NCBI GenBank assembly: GCA_015904055.1
Contig: JABMDE010000037.1
Coordinates: 1-8,546, forward strand
Direction: 5' to 3'
From: Nitrospira sp.
GTDB lineage: Bacteria; Nitrospirota; Nitrospiria; Nitrospirales; Nitrospiraceae
DNA: 8,546 nt
Part shown: positions 1 through 6,721 of the stretch, one piece after another
How the letters are laid out: every line of letters starts with the position of its first letter
Position numbering within the stretch: the stretch's first letter is position 1
Notes under the pieces: generated by a model
Told to the model about the DNA's origin: nothing
The model's input: only the letters and a program-made list of their open reading frames with translations
The model's database searches: none
Program-made: the position numbers and the translations under genes

Positions 1-2
1 GT

Positions 3-155
3 CGGCACCTGGGCGACTGCCCTCACTGTGAAGAGTTCGTAGCCTCTCTTCGCCAGACCGTGTCGCTCTGCCGCCGGAATCCCACTCCGGCCCTGTCAGC
101 GAACGAGCGGGCCCTGATGCGCGAGAAAATTCTGAATGCAGCCCGATCCCGGTGA
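3..155 (+). CDS. Zinc-finger anti-sigma-like protein (zf-HC2 type), C-terminal part
   Basis: The reading frame is open from the window edge to TGA at 153-155 and gives the last 50 residues. It starts RHLGDCPHCEEFV, so an H-x3-C-x2-C motif lies at fragment residues 2-9. This is the zinc-binding signature of ZAS/zf-HC2 anti-sigma factors, which hold an ECF sigma factor inactive in the cytoplasm. The tail is charged and helical (ANERALMREKILNAARSR) and contains no membrane segment, so this would be a short soluble form, often encoded just after its sigma gene. The sigma gene would lie upstream, outside the window. The first Cys or His of the zinc site is also outside, so assignment rests on one motif. 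It could be another small zinc-ribbon protein. Confidence 0.6.
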   Translation, partial: RHLGDCPHCEEFVASLRQTVSLCRRNPTPALSANERALMREKILNAARSR

Positions 156-223
156 TCCACTCTGTCAAACCCGCCGGCCTCCGTGCTAAATTGACCATCT
201 GATCCGGAGTGAGACTTCTTTCA

Positions 224-1945
224 ATGCAGGCACTATTCATGACTCGATGCAGACCACTTACAGCGGCGTTGCTTGTCGGGGGACTGTTCACGATTTGCGA
301 CGCCAGTTCGGCAATGCTTGCTGCAGCAGCAGCTTCCCACCAGCCACACGCATCTGCGACGGTCAAAAGCCCAGCCACCGAGACTGCTCGCCGATACGCC
401 GATGCCATCTCAAAGGGCGATCGTCTCACTGTTGGACAGTTGGACTTCGCTTGCCAATATCGGCTTGTGACGGCTTCGCCGCCCGGTCGTAAGCCTTCCC
501 CCGAAGCAGCTGACCCTTCGTATGAGCTGTGCTGGAAAGAGCTGACCGCCGGCCATACGCCGTCCCTGAAGCGGACGGACGTCGGCATGGATGTCCTCTG
601 GCCCAGCACAGGCCCACTGGTATTCTATGGGGATGAACTGTCCGACACGCCGGCCTCGGCTTTCGTCATGGATACGATCGGGACCGCACCGCCGGGAGGC
701 GGCCTGCAATTGCTCGTCACGAACAGTCGCCGAATCCCCGATGGGTCATTTCGACTCAAGCCAAACGGCAAGGTCATCGGCGTCCCAACTACGTTGGTCA
801 CAATCACGGTGGTATACCAGGATCCGTTAGCCGCACCGGTTACCTATGCACCCGGCACTGTGCAATGGACGAGCACGGTTAAACGCCCGCGGCGCGCGGT
901 CAAATCCGTCGTCACCCAATGGGTCGTGTTCACCGGGCTCAAACGACACGGATTCCCGAACGATACCGCGGTGGTTCACAGGCCGGTGGACACCACCCCT
1001 GAAGCGCCAGGCATGGTGGCCGAGCGAATTCCGTTCACGACAGAAATCAGCCGGGCTCTGCCTGAATCGCTGGTCTGGTGGGGACCGAAGGATCAACCGG
1101 GCACATTCACAGCCGCCGCAGCACAAGCCGCGAGCTTCCCCGATTTGCGCGATCGGGTCGCACTGCTCAACCGCATCTTGATCATCGATCCAAACCAGGT
1201 TGACGCCCTGCAGGTCCTCACCAAACACCTATACATCGTGCTGCTCCGGGAAGCCGCCAAGGGGCACGGCCTAACAGTGAACGACCCGGCACTCTCGCTT
1301 ACCATCAACGAATTCTACTGGAATATCTATGCCGGGGCAGCCCGCCTGGATCTCTCTAACGCGATGGAGATGGGCGGCCTGTCGCAACCGGCACCGGCAG
1401 ATTTTCTCTACCGGATGGTACCAGCCATGGAGACGCTCGCCAAGATCCGCCCCGAACAGCTGGATAACCGCTTCCGTCTCGGCATGGCCTACCGATGGAA
1501 CAACGACCAGCTTCCGATGACCGAAACCTTTGAAGCTTTGGTCCGCGACATTCCGGACAACCGGAAAACACCCAAGGCCGAAGCCCTCCTCCAGCTAGCC
1601 TGGTCCCGCATCAACAAAGTTGCCTGGAACCGGATTTTGCACGATCCGGACAGCCTGCAGGCCTATGCCGATGCCGAAAAGTCATCGGCCCTGGCCGAGC
1701 TACCGATCGACAAGTTTCTTGCGGAATACACCATGGCCTACAGCATGATTTTCATGCCGGATTACGGAGACAAGCCGAAGATGCTGCGGCACCTGACCGA
1801 GGCCAAACGCTGGTTCAACGAAATCCCGGGAAAAGACGACGCGGTCTGGCGCTACTTTCTTCACAGCGAACTGCTGAAAGCGGTGCTCGATGCTGATCCG
1901 GCCTTCCAACCGATCTTGGCGTCCACAGAGAAGAGGGACGGATAA
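224..1945 (+). CDS. Exported protein of unknown function with helical-repeat C-terminal half
   Basis: I do not recognise this family. The frame opens with GTG at 209, but ATG at 224 is preferred because GGAGTGAG (206-213) lies ten bases before it; this gives 573 residues. ATG at 239 is a third option. The N-terminus has Arg residues, a hydrophobic core (LTAALLVGGLFTI) and small residues (DASSAMLA), as in a cleaved signal peptide, so the protein is probably periplasmic or outer-membrane associated. An Ala/Pro/Thr linker follows. Residues about 60-290 look beta-rich with many Val/Thr/Pro. From about residue 305 to the end it is helical and TPR/SEL1-like (for example RVALLNRILIIDPNQVDALQ), suggesting protein contacts. 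No catalytic motif was seen. It starts 68 bases after the anti-sigma-like gene and ends 36 bases before aat, so co-transcription is possible but no functional link is evident. Confidence 0.8.
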   Translation: MQALFMTRCRPLTAALLVGGLFTICDASSAMLAAAAASHQPHASATVKSPATETARRYADAISKGDRLTVGQLDFACQYRLVTASPPGRKPSPEAADPSYELCWKELTAGHTPSLKRTDVGMDVLWPSTGPLVFYGDELSDTPASAFVMDTIGTAPPGGGLQLLVTNSRRIPDGSFRLKPNGKVIGVPTTLVTITVVYQDPLAAPVTYAPGTVQWTSTVKRPRRAVKSVVTQWVVFTGLKRHGFPNDTAVVHRPVDTTPEAPGMVAERIPFTTEISRALPESLVWWGPKDQPGTFTAAAAQAASFPDLRDRVALLNRILIIDPNQVDALQVLTKHLYIVLLREAAKGHGLTVNDPALSLTINEFYWNIYAGAARLDLSNAMEMGGLSQPAPADFLYRMVPAMETLAKIRPEQLDNRFRLGMAYRWNNDQLPMTETFEALVRDIPDNRKTPKAEALLQLAWSRINKVAWNRILHDPDSLQAYADAEKSSALAELPIDKFLAEYTMAYSMIFMPDYGDKPKMLRHLTEAKRWFNEIPGKDDAVWRYFLHSELLKAVLDADPAFQPILASTEKRDG

Positions 1946-1981
1946 AACGACCCGCCCAAGAATCGATCGGTCTCTTTCGAT

Positions 1982-2686
1982 ATGTTCGTTCTGAGCGCGA
2001 GTGGAAAGAATCTGAACTTTCCGCCGGTTGAACAGGCTGACGCAGACGGGTTACTCGCAGTCGGCGGGGATCTCCGCCCTGAGCGGCTCCTCGAAGCCTA
2101 CCGCCACGGCATCTTTCCCTGGTACAACGAGAGCCAGCCGATTTTATGGTGGTCGCCCGATCCACGCGCCGTGCTCTTTCCCTCCAAGCTCCATGTCCCG
2201 CGCAGCCTGGAACGGACGATGCGCCGCGATTTCTTCACGGTCACGCTCGACCGCTGTTTTCGAGAAGTCATGATCCAATGCGCCGGCCCCCGGCCACAAT
2301 ATCCCGATGGCGGCACCTGGATCACACCCGCGATGATCGAGGCCTATGGAACACTGCACGAACTCGGTTACGCCCATTCTGTAGAAACCTGGATCGGGAA
2401 AGACTTGGTCGGCGGCCTGTATGGCCTGGCCCTCGGGACAGCTTTCTTCGCCGAATCCATGTTCACAAAAGTAGACGACGCTTCAAAGACCGCGTTGGTC
2501 GCACTCGTACAGCAGTTACAGGCTTGGGAGTTTTCCATCATCGACTGCCAGCAATCCTCGCCACACGTCAGTCGCTTCGGCGCCGAAGAAATCCCGCGGC
2601 GCGAATTCATCGCCTGCCTGTCCGAAGCCACCAGCCGATCCAATCGCAAGGGGAAATGGACGTTTACTCATATTCCCGCCATATGA
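1982..2686 (+). CDS. aat: Leucyl/phenylalanyl-tRNA--protein transferase
   Basis: Transfers Leu or Phe from aminoacyl-tRNA to the N-terminal Arg or Lys of proteins in the cytoplasm, creating an N-degron read by ClpS/ClpAP. The 234 residues match the usual length and show the family blocks in order: FPPVEQAD..GLLAVGGDL (13-31), GIFPWY (43-48), WWSPDPR (56-62), GGTWIT (110-115), YGTLHELGYAHSVE (122-135), GGLYG (144-148), ESMF and ASK (158-169), then IIDCQ (186-190) and GAEEIPRREF (200-209). D188 and Q190 correspond to the catalytic Asp/Gln pair described for E. coli Aat. One oddity is Ala157 in FFAESMF, where the family usually has Gly. No good Shine-Dalgarno precedes ATG 1982, but the conserved N-terminal block starts only twelve residues in, so this start fits. 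It stands alone, without clpS or clpA in view. Confidence 0.96.
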   Translation: MFVLSASGKNLNFPPVEQADADGLLAVGGDLRPERLLEAYRHGIFPWYNESQPILWWSPDPRAVLFPSKLHVPRSLERTMRRDFFTVTLDRCFREVMIQCAGPRPQYPDGGTWITPAMIEAYGTLHELGYAHSVETWIGKDLVGGLYGLALGTAFFAESMFTKVDDASKTALVALVQQLQAWEFSIIDCQQSSPHVSRFGAEEIPRREFIACLSEATSRSNRKGKWTFTHIPAI

Positions 2687-2694
2687 CCGGAAAT

Positions 2695-2724
2695 TTGACA
2701 GGCTTTTCCCCTCTCACTTATGAT
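2695..2724 (+). promoter_or_regulatory. Sigma-70-type promoter for the rhodanese gene
   Basis: TTGACA (2695-2700) is a perfect -35 box. It is followed after 18 bases by TATGAT (2719-2724), which matches five of six -10 consensus bases. Transcription would start near 2731, leaving a leader of about 20 bases that is mostly the ribosome binding site. The promoter starts 8 bases after the aat stop codon, so the rhodanese gene can be expressed independently of aat. This is the best promoter match noticed in the window; it is a consensus match only. Confidence 0.6.
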
Positions 2725-2738
2725 TCGTTTTCTTTAAG

Positions 2739-2744
2739 AGGAGG
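2739..2744 (+). promoter_or_regulatory. Strong ribosome binding site fixing the rhodanese start
   Basis: AGGAGG, inside the longer purine run AAGAGGAGGG (2736-2745), sits seven bases before ATG 2752, an ideal spacing. It decides the start of the rhodanese gene, although the same frame stays open upstream to 2146, where it only shadows aat. Confidence 0.85.
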
Positions 2745-2751
2745 GCATCCT

Positions 2752-3171
2752 ATGAGTTTCACGATTACGCCGAAAGAATTGAAAACCCGCCTGGAGAAGG
2801 GGGACAACCTGGTACTGTTGGATGTTCGGGAACCCTGGGAGAATTCGCTGGCGAAGCTGGACAACTCCCTGCTGATCCCGCTGGGCACCTTGCCCCAGTC
2901 GCTTTCAAAACTGGACAAGAATACCGAAATTATCGCGTATTGCCATCATGGGATGAGAAGCGGAGACGCGACGGGATTTCTACTCCAGCAAGGCTTCTCA
3001 AACGTCAAGAATCTGATCGGCGGGATCGATGCCTGGTCTTGCCATCATGGGATGAGAAGCGGAGACGCGACGGGATTTCTACTCCAGCAAGGCTTCTCAA
3101 ACGTCAAGAATCTGATCGGCGGGATCGATGCCTGGTCTCTCCAAATAGACGGGAAGGTTCCACGATACTGA
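2752..3171 (+). CDS. Single-domain rhodanese (sulfurtransferase) with internally duplicated active-site segment
   Basis: Rhodanese/GlpE-type domain that carries sulfane sulfur as a persulfide on a catalytic Cys; donor and acceptor are not predictable here. As read, the protein has 139 residues. LLDVREPWE (22-30) is the conserved early strand with the typical Asp and Arg. IIAYCHHGMRS (60-70) is the last core strand plus active-site loop with C64, and NLIGGIDAWS (87-96) is the usual C-terminal block. Residues 64-96 are then repeated exactly as 97-129, giving a second loop Cys at C97, before the tail LQIDGKVPRY. Removing one copy leaves 106 residues, a normal length for the family. The second loop lacks its own preceding IIAY strand, so at most one copy can complete the standard fold. 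There is no signal peptide, so it is cytoplasmic. It has its own promoter and strong ribosome binding site. Confidence 0.92.
   Translation: MSFTITPKELKTRLEKGDNLVLLDVREPWENSLAKLDNSLLIPLGTLPQSLSKLDKNTEIIAYCHHGMRSGDATGFLLQQGFSNVKNLIGGIDAWSCHHGMRSGDATGFLLQQGFSNVKNLIGGIDAWSLQIDGKVPRY
2940..3138 (+). repeat. Perfect tandem duplication, period 99 bp, within the rhodanese gene
   Basis: Bases 2940-3039 and 3039-3138 are identical at all 100 positions, offset by exactly 99. Identity stops sharply on both sides: base 2939 is a but 3038 is c, and 3040 is t but 3139 is c. The copies share one base (t) at the junction. The unit equals 33 codons and keeps the frame, repeating residues 64-96. Absence of any divergence, even at silent sites, means the event is very recent or that the duplication arose in assembly. 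Confidence 0.97.
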
Positions 3172-3196
3172 TCCGGTGAACCAATAGAACCCCGGT

Positions 3197-3229
3197 GCCC
3201 GCTCCCCTCACATCATCAGCGGAGCGGGC
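3197..3229. terminator. GC-rich hairpin between convergent genes, possible bidirectional terminator
   Basis: GCCCGCTCC (3197-3205) and GGAGCGGGC (3221-3229) form a perfect nine-base stem with a 15-base loop. It lies in the 57-base gap between the convergent rhodanese and epimerase genes, and its right arm touches the epimerase TAG stop. Neither side carries a clear T-tract, so it is not a textbook intrinsic terminator; it may serve as a weak or Rho-assisted end, or as a 3' stabilising stem. Confidence 0.4.
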
Positions 3230-4155
3230 TAGCCCATTAGTTCACGGAAATACGCGACGGTTTTCTCAAGACCCTTGGTAAGATCGGCCTCCAGTTCCCA
3301 GCCCAGCTCTTGCTTGAGTTTTGAGGGGTCGATTACACTGCGCAGCTGCTCTCCCAGCTTAGCCGGGCCATGCACTTCCTTGCAGGAAGAGCCGGTGAGT
3401 CCCACGAGTAACCGGAACAGTTCATTGATCGACGTTTCGATGCCGGTCCCTACGTTATAGACACCCTGTGAATCCTGTCTCATCGCAACCAAGTTGGCCT
3501 CCGCCACATCGTCGACGAACACGAAATCCCTGGTTTGACGGCCATTCCCATTGATAATCGGCTGCTCGTTGTTCAGCATCTTTCGAATGAAAATGGCCAC
3601 GACACCGGCTTCCCCTTCAGGATCTTGTCGAGGTCCATAGACGTTCCCATACCGCAGGCTCACGACCTGAATTCCGCTGATGCGCTGAAAATAAGACAAG
3701 TAATGTTCGGCGCAGAGCTTGCTGATGCCATAGGGGGAGAGCGGTTTGGTCACATGAGATTCCGGCGCTGGAAACGTCTCCTGTTCTCCGTAAATTGCGC
3801 CTCCGGAAGAGGAAAAGATGACCTTTCTCACCCCATGATGCACCGCTTGATGCAGGACATTCATCGTCCCCAGCACGTTGACCTGCGCATCGAATACTGG
3901 ATTTTCAACTGAGACCCTCACGCTGACTTGCGCAGCCAAATGAATGACGATGTTAGGCCGTTCATTGCGAAATACTCGTTCCAATCGCCCGCTTTGGATA
4001 TCCAGCTTGTACAAGCTGGCAGCACGATTGACATTTTTTCTCGTTCCGGAAGACAAGTCATCAACAATGACGACTTGGTGCCCCTCCTCCACAAGCCGAT
4101 CGACCACATGAGAGCCGATGAATCCTGCGCCGCCCGTTACGAGTACCTTCATCAT
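3229..4155 (-). CDS. NAD-dependent sugar-nucleotide epimerase/dehydratase (GalE-like SDR)
   Basis: Extended short-chain dehydrogenase of the UDP-glucose 4-epimerase group, acting on a nucleotide sugar in the cytoplasm, probably for cell-surface polysaccharide precursors. Of 308 residues, the Rossmann NAD site TGGAGFIG is at 7-14 and acidic VDDLSSG at 31-37. HLAAQ is at 72-76. The catalytic triad is S117 in SSSGGAIYG, Y142 and K146 in PYGISK. RYGNVYGPRQ is at 168-177 and RDFVFVDDVAEA at 209-220. The length fits short GalE-like enzymes; the exact substrate cannot be read. GGAGGG (4156-4161) abuts the first ATG, so the adjacent second ATG (4150-4152) may be used, giving 307 residues. It follows tlyA by 42 bases and is the last gene of the leftward cluster, ending at the convergent hairpin. 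Its role is unrelated to the nucleic-acid genes before it. Confidence 0.9.
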   Translation of the reverse strand: MMKVLVTGGAGFIGSHVVDRLVEEGHQVVIVDDLSSGTRKNVNRAASLYKLDIQSGRLERVFRNERPNIVIHLAAQVSVRVSVENPVFDAQVNVLGTMNVLHQAVHHGVRKVIFSSSGGAIYGEQETFPAPESHVTKPLSPYGISKLCAEHYLSYFQRISGIQVVSLRYGNVYGPRQDPEGEAGVVAIFIRKMLNNEQPIINGNGRQTRDFVFVDDVAEANLVAMRQDSQGVYNVGTGIETSINELFRLLVGLTGSSCKEVHGPAKLGEQLRSVIDPSKLKQELGWELEADLTKGLEKTVAYFRELMG

Positions 4156-4197
4156 CCCTCCGATAAATGAGTATCCTCTAAAAACCGCTTTGCCCTT

Positions 4198-4968
4198 TTA
4201 CATACCATGAAACCGCGTCGCAAGCTCAAAAATTGCCAACATTTCATGATTCCCCTTTTTCCCCTTCACGGGACAATCCAATGTCTTCAGCACCCGCAAT
4301 CCCAATTCGTCCGCATGCCGCACAATCCGCTGAAGTACGTCCTGCCGTTGCGTCTCATCACGAACGATTCCGCCTCGCCCGACCTGTCCCTTCCCGACTT
4401 CGAACTGCGGTTTGACAAGCGCAATGACGCGAGCGGTCGGCGCTAAGAATGGGAGGATTGACGGGAGCACGTTCGTCAATGAGATAAACGACACATCGAT
4501 GACGGTGAGCGCGATCGATTCAGGAACGGCTGACCGTTCGATATAGCGGATGTTGGTCCGTTCGATGAGTACGACACGAGGATCCTGCCGAAGCCGCCAG
4601 TCGAATTGGCCGTAGCCGACATCGACCGCATAAATCCGCGTCGCGCCGTGTTGCAAGAGACAGTCCGTGAACCCTCCCGTTGAGCATCCCACATCGAGAC
4701 AGACAAGACCACGCGGATCGATCCCGCACGCGTCCAGAGCGGCCACAAGCTTGTCCCCGCCGCGACTGACAAATCGAGAGCCGTGTGAAACAACATCGAT
4801 CGCCGCCTCCGCAGACACCGCTTTGGCGGGCTTGTCGATCATGGCGCCGTTGACTCTGACCTCTCCGGCGAGGATCATTCGCGCCGCGGCTTCCCGGCTT
4901 GGCGCCAACCCCTGCGCGACCAGCCGCTGATCAAGACGATCTTTTTGAGGGTATGCTTTGGCGCCCAT
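4198..4968 (-). CDS. tlyA: TlyA-family rRNA 2'-O-methyltransferase (S4 + FtsJ-like domains)
   Basis: S-adenosylmethionine-dependent enzyme that, in characterised members, 2'-O-methylates cytidines of 16S and/or 23S rRNA (C1409 and C1920 in mycobacteria); the family is often labelled hemolysin A. The 256 residues begin with an S4 RNA-binding domain (about 10-60: RLDQRLVAQG, AGEVRVNG). Next is SRGGDKL (68-74), then the SAM-binding block LDVGCSTGGFTDCLL (91-105) and DVGYGQFDWRLR (116-127). The K-D-K-E pattern of 2'-O-methyltransferases is visible as K73, D158, K186 (VKPQFE) and E242 (NHEML). GRGGIVRD (198-205) is also typical. All expected residues are present. The gene starts 51 bases after xseB, and the ATG has only a weak ribosome binding site (GAG). 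Whether it modifies one or both subunits cannot be told. Confidence 0.95.
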   Translation of the reverse strand: MGAKAYPQKDRLDQRLVAQGLAPSREAAARMILAGEVRVNGAMIDKPAKAVSAEAAIDVVSHGSRFVSRGGDKLVAALDACGIDPRGLVCLDVGCSTGGFTDCLLQHGATRIYAVDVGYGQFDWRLRQDPRVVLIERTNIRYIERSAVPESIALTVIDVSFISLTNVLPSILPFLAPTARVIALVKPQFEVGKGQVGRGGIVRDETQRQDVLQRIVRHADELGLRVLKTLDCPVKGKKGNHEMLAIFELATRFHGM

Positions 4969-5019
4969 GGAAAACGGACTCTATCAAGACCTCAACAAGG
5001 CAGTCGGACCACTGCGGCG

Positions 5020-5283
5020 CTACGCGTCGGCGTCGGAATCCCGTTTCTCGTCGCCGTCGGAAGAAAATGCGCGAAGGTGCTTCTTGCCGTTTGTGTCCTG
5101 TACCAACACTTCGATCTTCCGTTCAGCTTCTTCCAACACCTTCAAGCAGTTCTTCGAGAGACGAATCCCCTCTTCAAAGATCCTCAACGACTCATCCAGG
5201 GGCAAATCCCCTTTTTCTAATTCGGCCACGATGGCTTCCAATCTGGCCATCGCCTGCTCAAACTTCACACCAGCCACCGTCAT
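5020..5283 (-). CDS. xseB: Exodeoxyribonuclease VII small subunit
   Basis: Small helical subunit that binds several copies per XseA to form exonuclease VII, which degrades single-stranded DNA from both ends in repair. The 87-residue protein carries the family pattern: FEQAMARLEAIVAELEKGDL (8-27), then PLDESLRIFEEGIRLSK and CLKVLEEAERKIEVL. The family's conserved helical hairpin is complete. A charged, acidic tail (SSDGDEKRDSDADA) follows, probably disordered. GAGGAG (5284-5289) directly abuts the chosen ATG, too close for normal use; the in-frame GTG at codon 3 (5275-5277) would be six bases away and may be the true start. The gene follows xseA by 25 bases, as expected for subunits made together. 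Confidence 0.95.
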   Translation of the reverse strand: MTVAGVKFEQAMARLEAIVAELEKGDLPLDESLRIFEEGIRLSKNCLKVLEEAERKIEVLVQDTNGKKHLRAFSSDGDEKRDSDADA

Positions 5284-5308
5284 CTCCTCTTCATCAACAA
5301 ATGGGCCA

Positions 5309-6721
5309 TTATAGCGGGGCCGACCCGGCTTTGAAACTATCGGGCATCACATTCGTCACCACACAGCGCAGTTGCCCTTTCGCAAGACGGGCTAACACCT
5401 CTTGCCCCACAGCGACTTCGCAAACGTCCCGGATCACACGACGAGGCGACACCGACTCTAGAATACTATACCCGCGGTCAAGGATCCCCAGCGGACTCAA
5501 CGCATGCAAATTCACGAGACACGCCTGCGCCGCTTGCGTCCTCCGGCTCAGTCCATATCGCATCACTTGTTCAAGACGCGAGCCTAACTGAGGCACCAGG
5601 GTGAGCCCCTGGCGCACCTGCGCGTCCGGGCTGTTACCGATCAATTCGTGTTTGAACGAATGCGCCCGGTCCCATCTCTGCCTCAGAAGACCCTGCACGG
5701 CCCGTCGCATTTGAGCAACCGCTCCGTCGACCTGCTGAATGTCCTCCAACACGCGATACCGGACGTTCGCGATGTGGGTGACGATGAGATCAAGCTGTTG
5801 TCGATCGACTTCGCAACGGCGGTTCATCGCCTGCCGGGAACGGGCCGTCAATTCACCGAGGCGATCGACAACTTCACTCAACACCGGAGCGACGGCCTCT
5901 GCGGCGGCCGAGGGCGTCGGCGCGCGCAGATCCGCGACAAAATCGGCAAGCGTGACATCCGTTTCATGACCCACGGCTGATACGACCGGAATAGGCGATG
6001 CGGCAATCGCGCGCACAACCCGCTCATCGTTGAAACTCCAAAGATCTTCCGATGAGCCGCCGCCCCGCCCCACAATGATGACATCGACACGGTCTACTGC
6101 ATTCAATGATCGAATGGCAGAGGCAATCTGCTCTGCAGAGTCCTCTCCCTGTACCGATACCGGAGCGATGATGATACGGAGTACAGGACAACGGCGATGC
6201 AGCACCGTCATCATATCTCTCACGGCCGCCCCCGACAGCGACGTCACGATACCGACAGTTCGAGGAAACGCCGGCAAGGGCCTTTTTCGATCCAGATCGA
6301 AGAGCCCCTCCGCAGCCAGGCGAGTTTTGAGTTGCTCAAACGCCACCTGCTGCGCGCCGCGCCCCTTCGGTTCGACATACTCAAGAACGACCTGATACTC
6401 CCCGCGCGGCTCATATACTGTGACCCGTCCCCGCGCAACAACCTGCAACCCATCCTCCAAACCGAACCGCAATCGAAGCGCGGTCGACCGGAAGATGACG
6501 GCTCGCATCTGACTGGAATCGTCTTTGAGCGTACAGTAGAGATGCCCGGACCCGGGCGCGCGAAGATTGGAAATTTCTCCCTCGAGCCATACCTCCGAGA
6601 AATCGGTTTCAAGAGATGCTCGAACCAGACCTGTCAGTTCCGATACGGTAAAAATACGCTTCGACGGGGAATCACTGGACGATGGGAGGGAGCGGAGACG
6701 ACTCGTGGCAGCCTCCTTCAA
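5309..6721 (-). CDS. xseA: Exodeoxyribonuclease VII large subunit
   Basis: Catalytic and DNA-binding subunit of exonuclease VII. Of 470 residues, about 23-118 form the N-terminal OB-fold (FTVSELTGLVRASLE, VWLEGEISNLR, GSGHLYCTLKD). The catalytic domain follows with GIVTSLSGAAVRDM (157-170), GRGGGSSEDLWSFNDE (218-233), VVSAVGHETDVTLADFVADL (246-265) and RAPTPSAAAE (266-275). After that comes a long helical, coiled-coil region that binds XseB, and a C-terminal block GILDRGYSIL. The length is normal. The start is unusual: the only standard in-frame start before the OB-fold is TTG (6719-6721), overlapping the ymdB stop as TTGA. AGGAGG (6712-6717) lies just inside it, five bases before an ACG codon (6704-6706). 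Initiation at TTG coupled to ymdB is the simplest reading. Confidence 0.96.
   Translation of the reverse strand: MKEAATSRLRSLPSSSDSPSKRIFTVSELTGLVRASLETDFSEVWLEGEISNLRAPGSGHLYCTLKDDSSQMRAVIFRSTALRLRFGLEDGLQVVARGRVTVYEPRGEYQVVLEYVEPKGRGAQQVAFEQLKTRLAAEGLFDLDRKRPLPAFPRTVGIVTSLSGAAVRDMMTVLHRRCPVLRIIIAPVSVQGEDSAEQIASAIRSLNAVDRVDVIIVGRGGGSSEDLWSFNDERVVRAIAASPIPVVSAVGHETDVTLADFVADLRAPTPSAAAEAVAPVLSEVVDRLGELTARSRQAMNRRCEVDRQQLDLIVTHIANVRYRVLEDIQQVDGAVAQMRRAVQGLLRQRWDRAHSFKHELIGNSPDAQVRQGLTLVPQLGSRLEQVMRYGLSRRTQAAQACLVNLHALSPLGILDRGYSILESVSPRRVIRDVCEVAVGQEVLARLAKGQLRCVVTNVMPDSFKAGSAPL

Noticed and set aside
191..219. TTGACC as a -35 box before the exported protein gene
   Set aside because: No acceptable -10 box lies 16-18 bases downstream.
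827..1228. 133-residue minus-strand frame inside the exported protein gene
   Set aside because: Arg/Cys-rich composition, no ribosome binding site, and wholly antisense to a convincing coding region with a signal peptide.
2146..2751. Long upstream extension of the rhodanese frame, suggesting a 341-residue fusion protein
   Set aside because: This part overlaps aat in another frame, has an Arg/Pro-rich shadow composition, and a promoter and ideal ribosome binding site fix the start at 2752.
2940..3138. CRISPR-like or mobile-element repeat
   Set aside because: Only two directly abutting copies without spacers, inside a coding domain, with no inverted ends or transposase.
2940..3179. Open frame with two copies of an Arg-rich 33-residue repeat
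   Set aside because: It is the other-frame shadow of the rhodanese duplication; the 99-bp period keeps every frame in register.
4899..5591. 230-residue plus-strand frame across tlyA, xseB and xseA
   Set aside because: Low-complexity Ser/Pro/Arg translation antisense to three recognisable genes.
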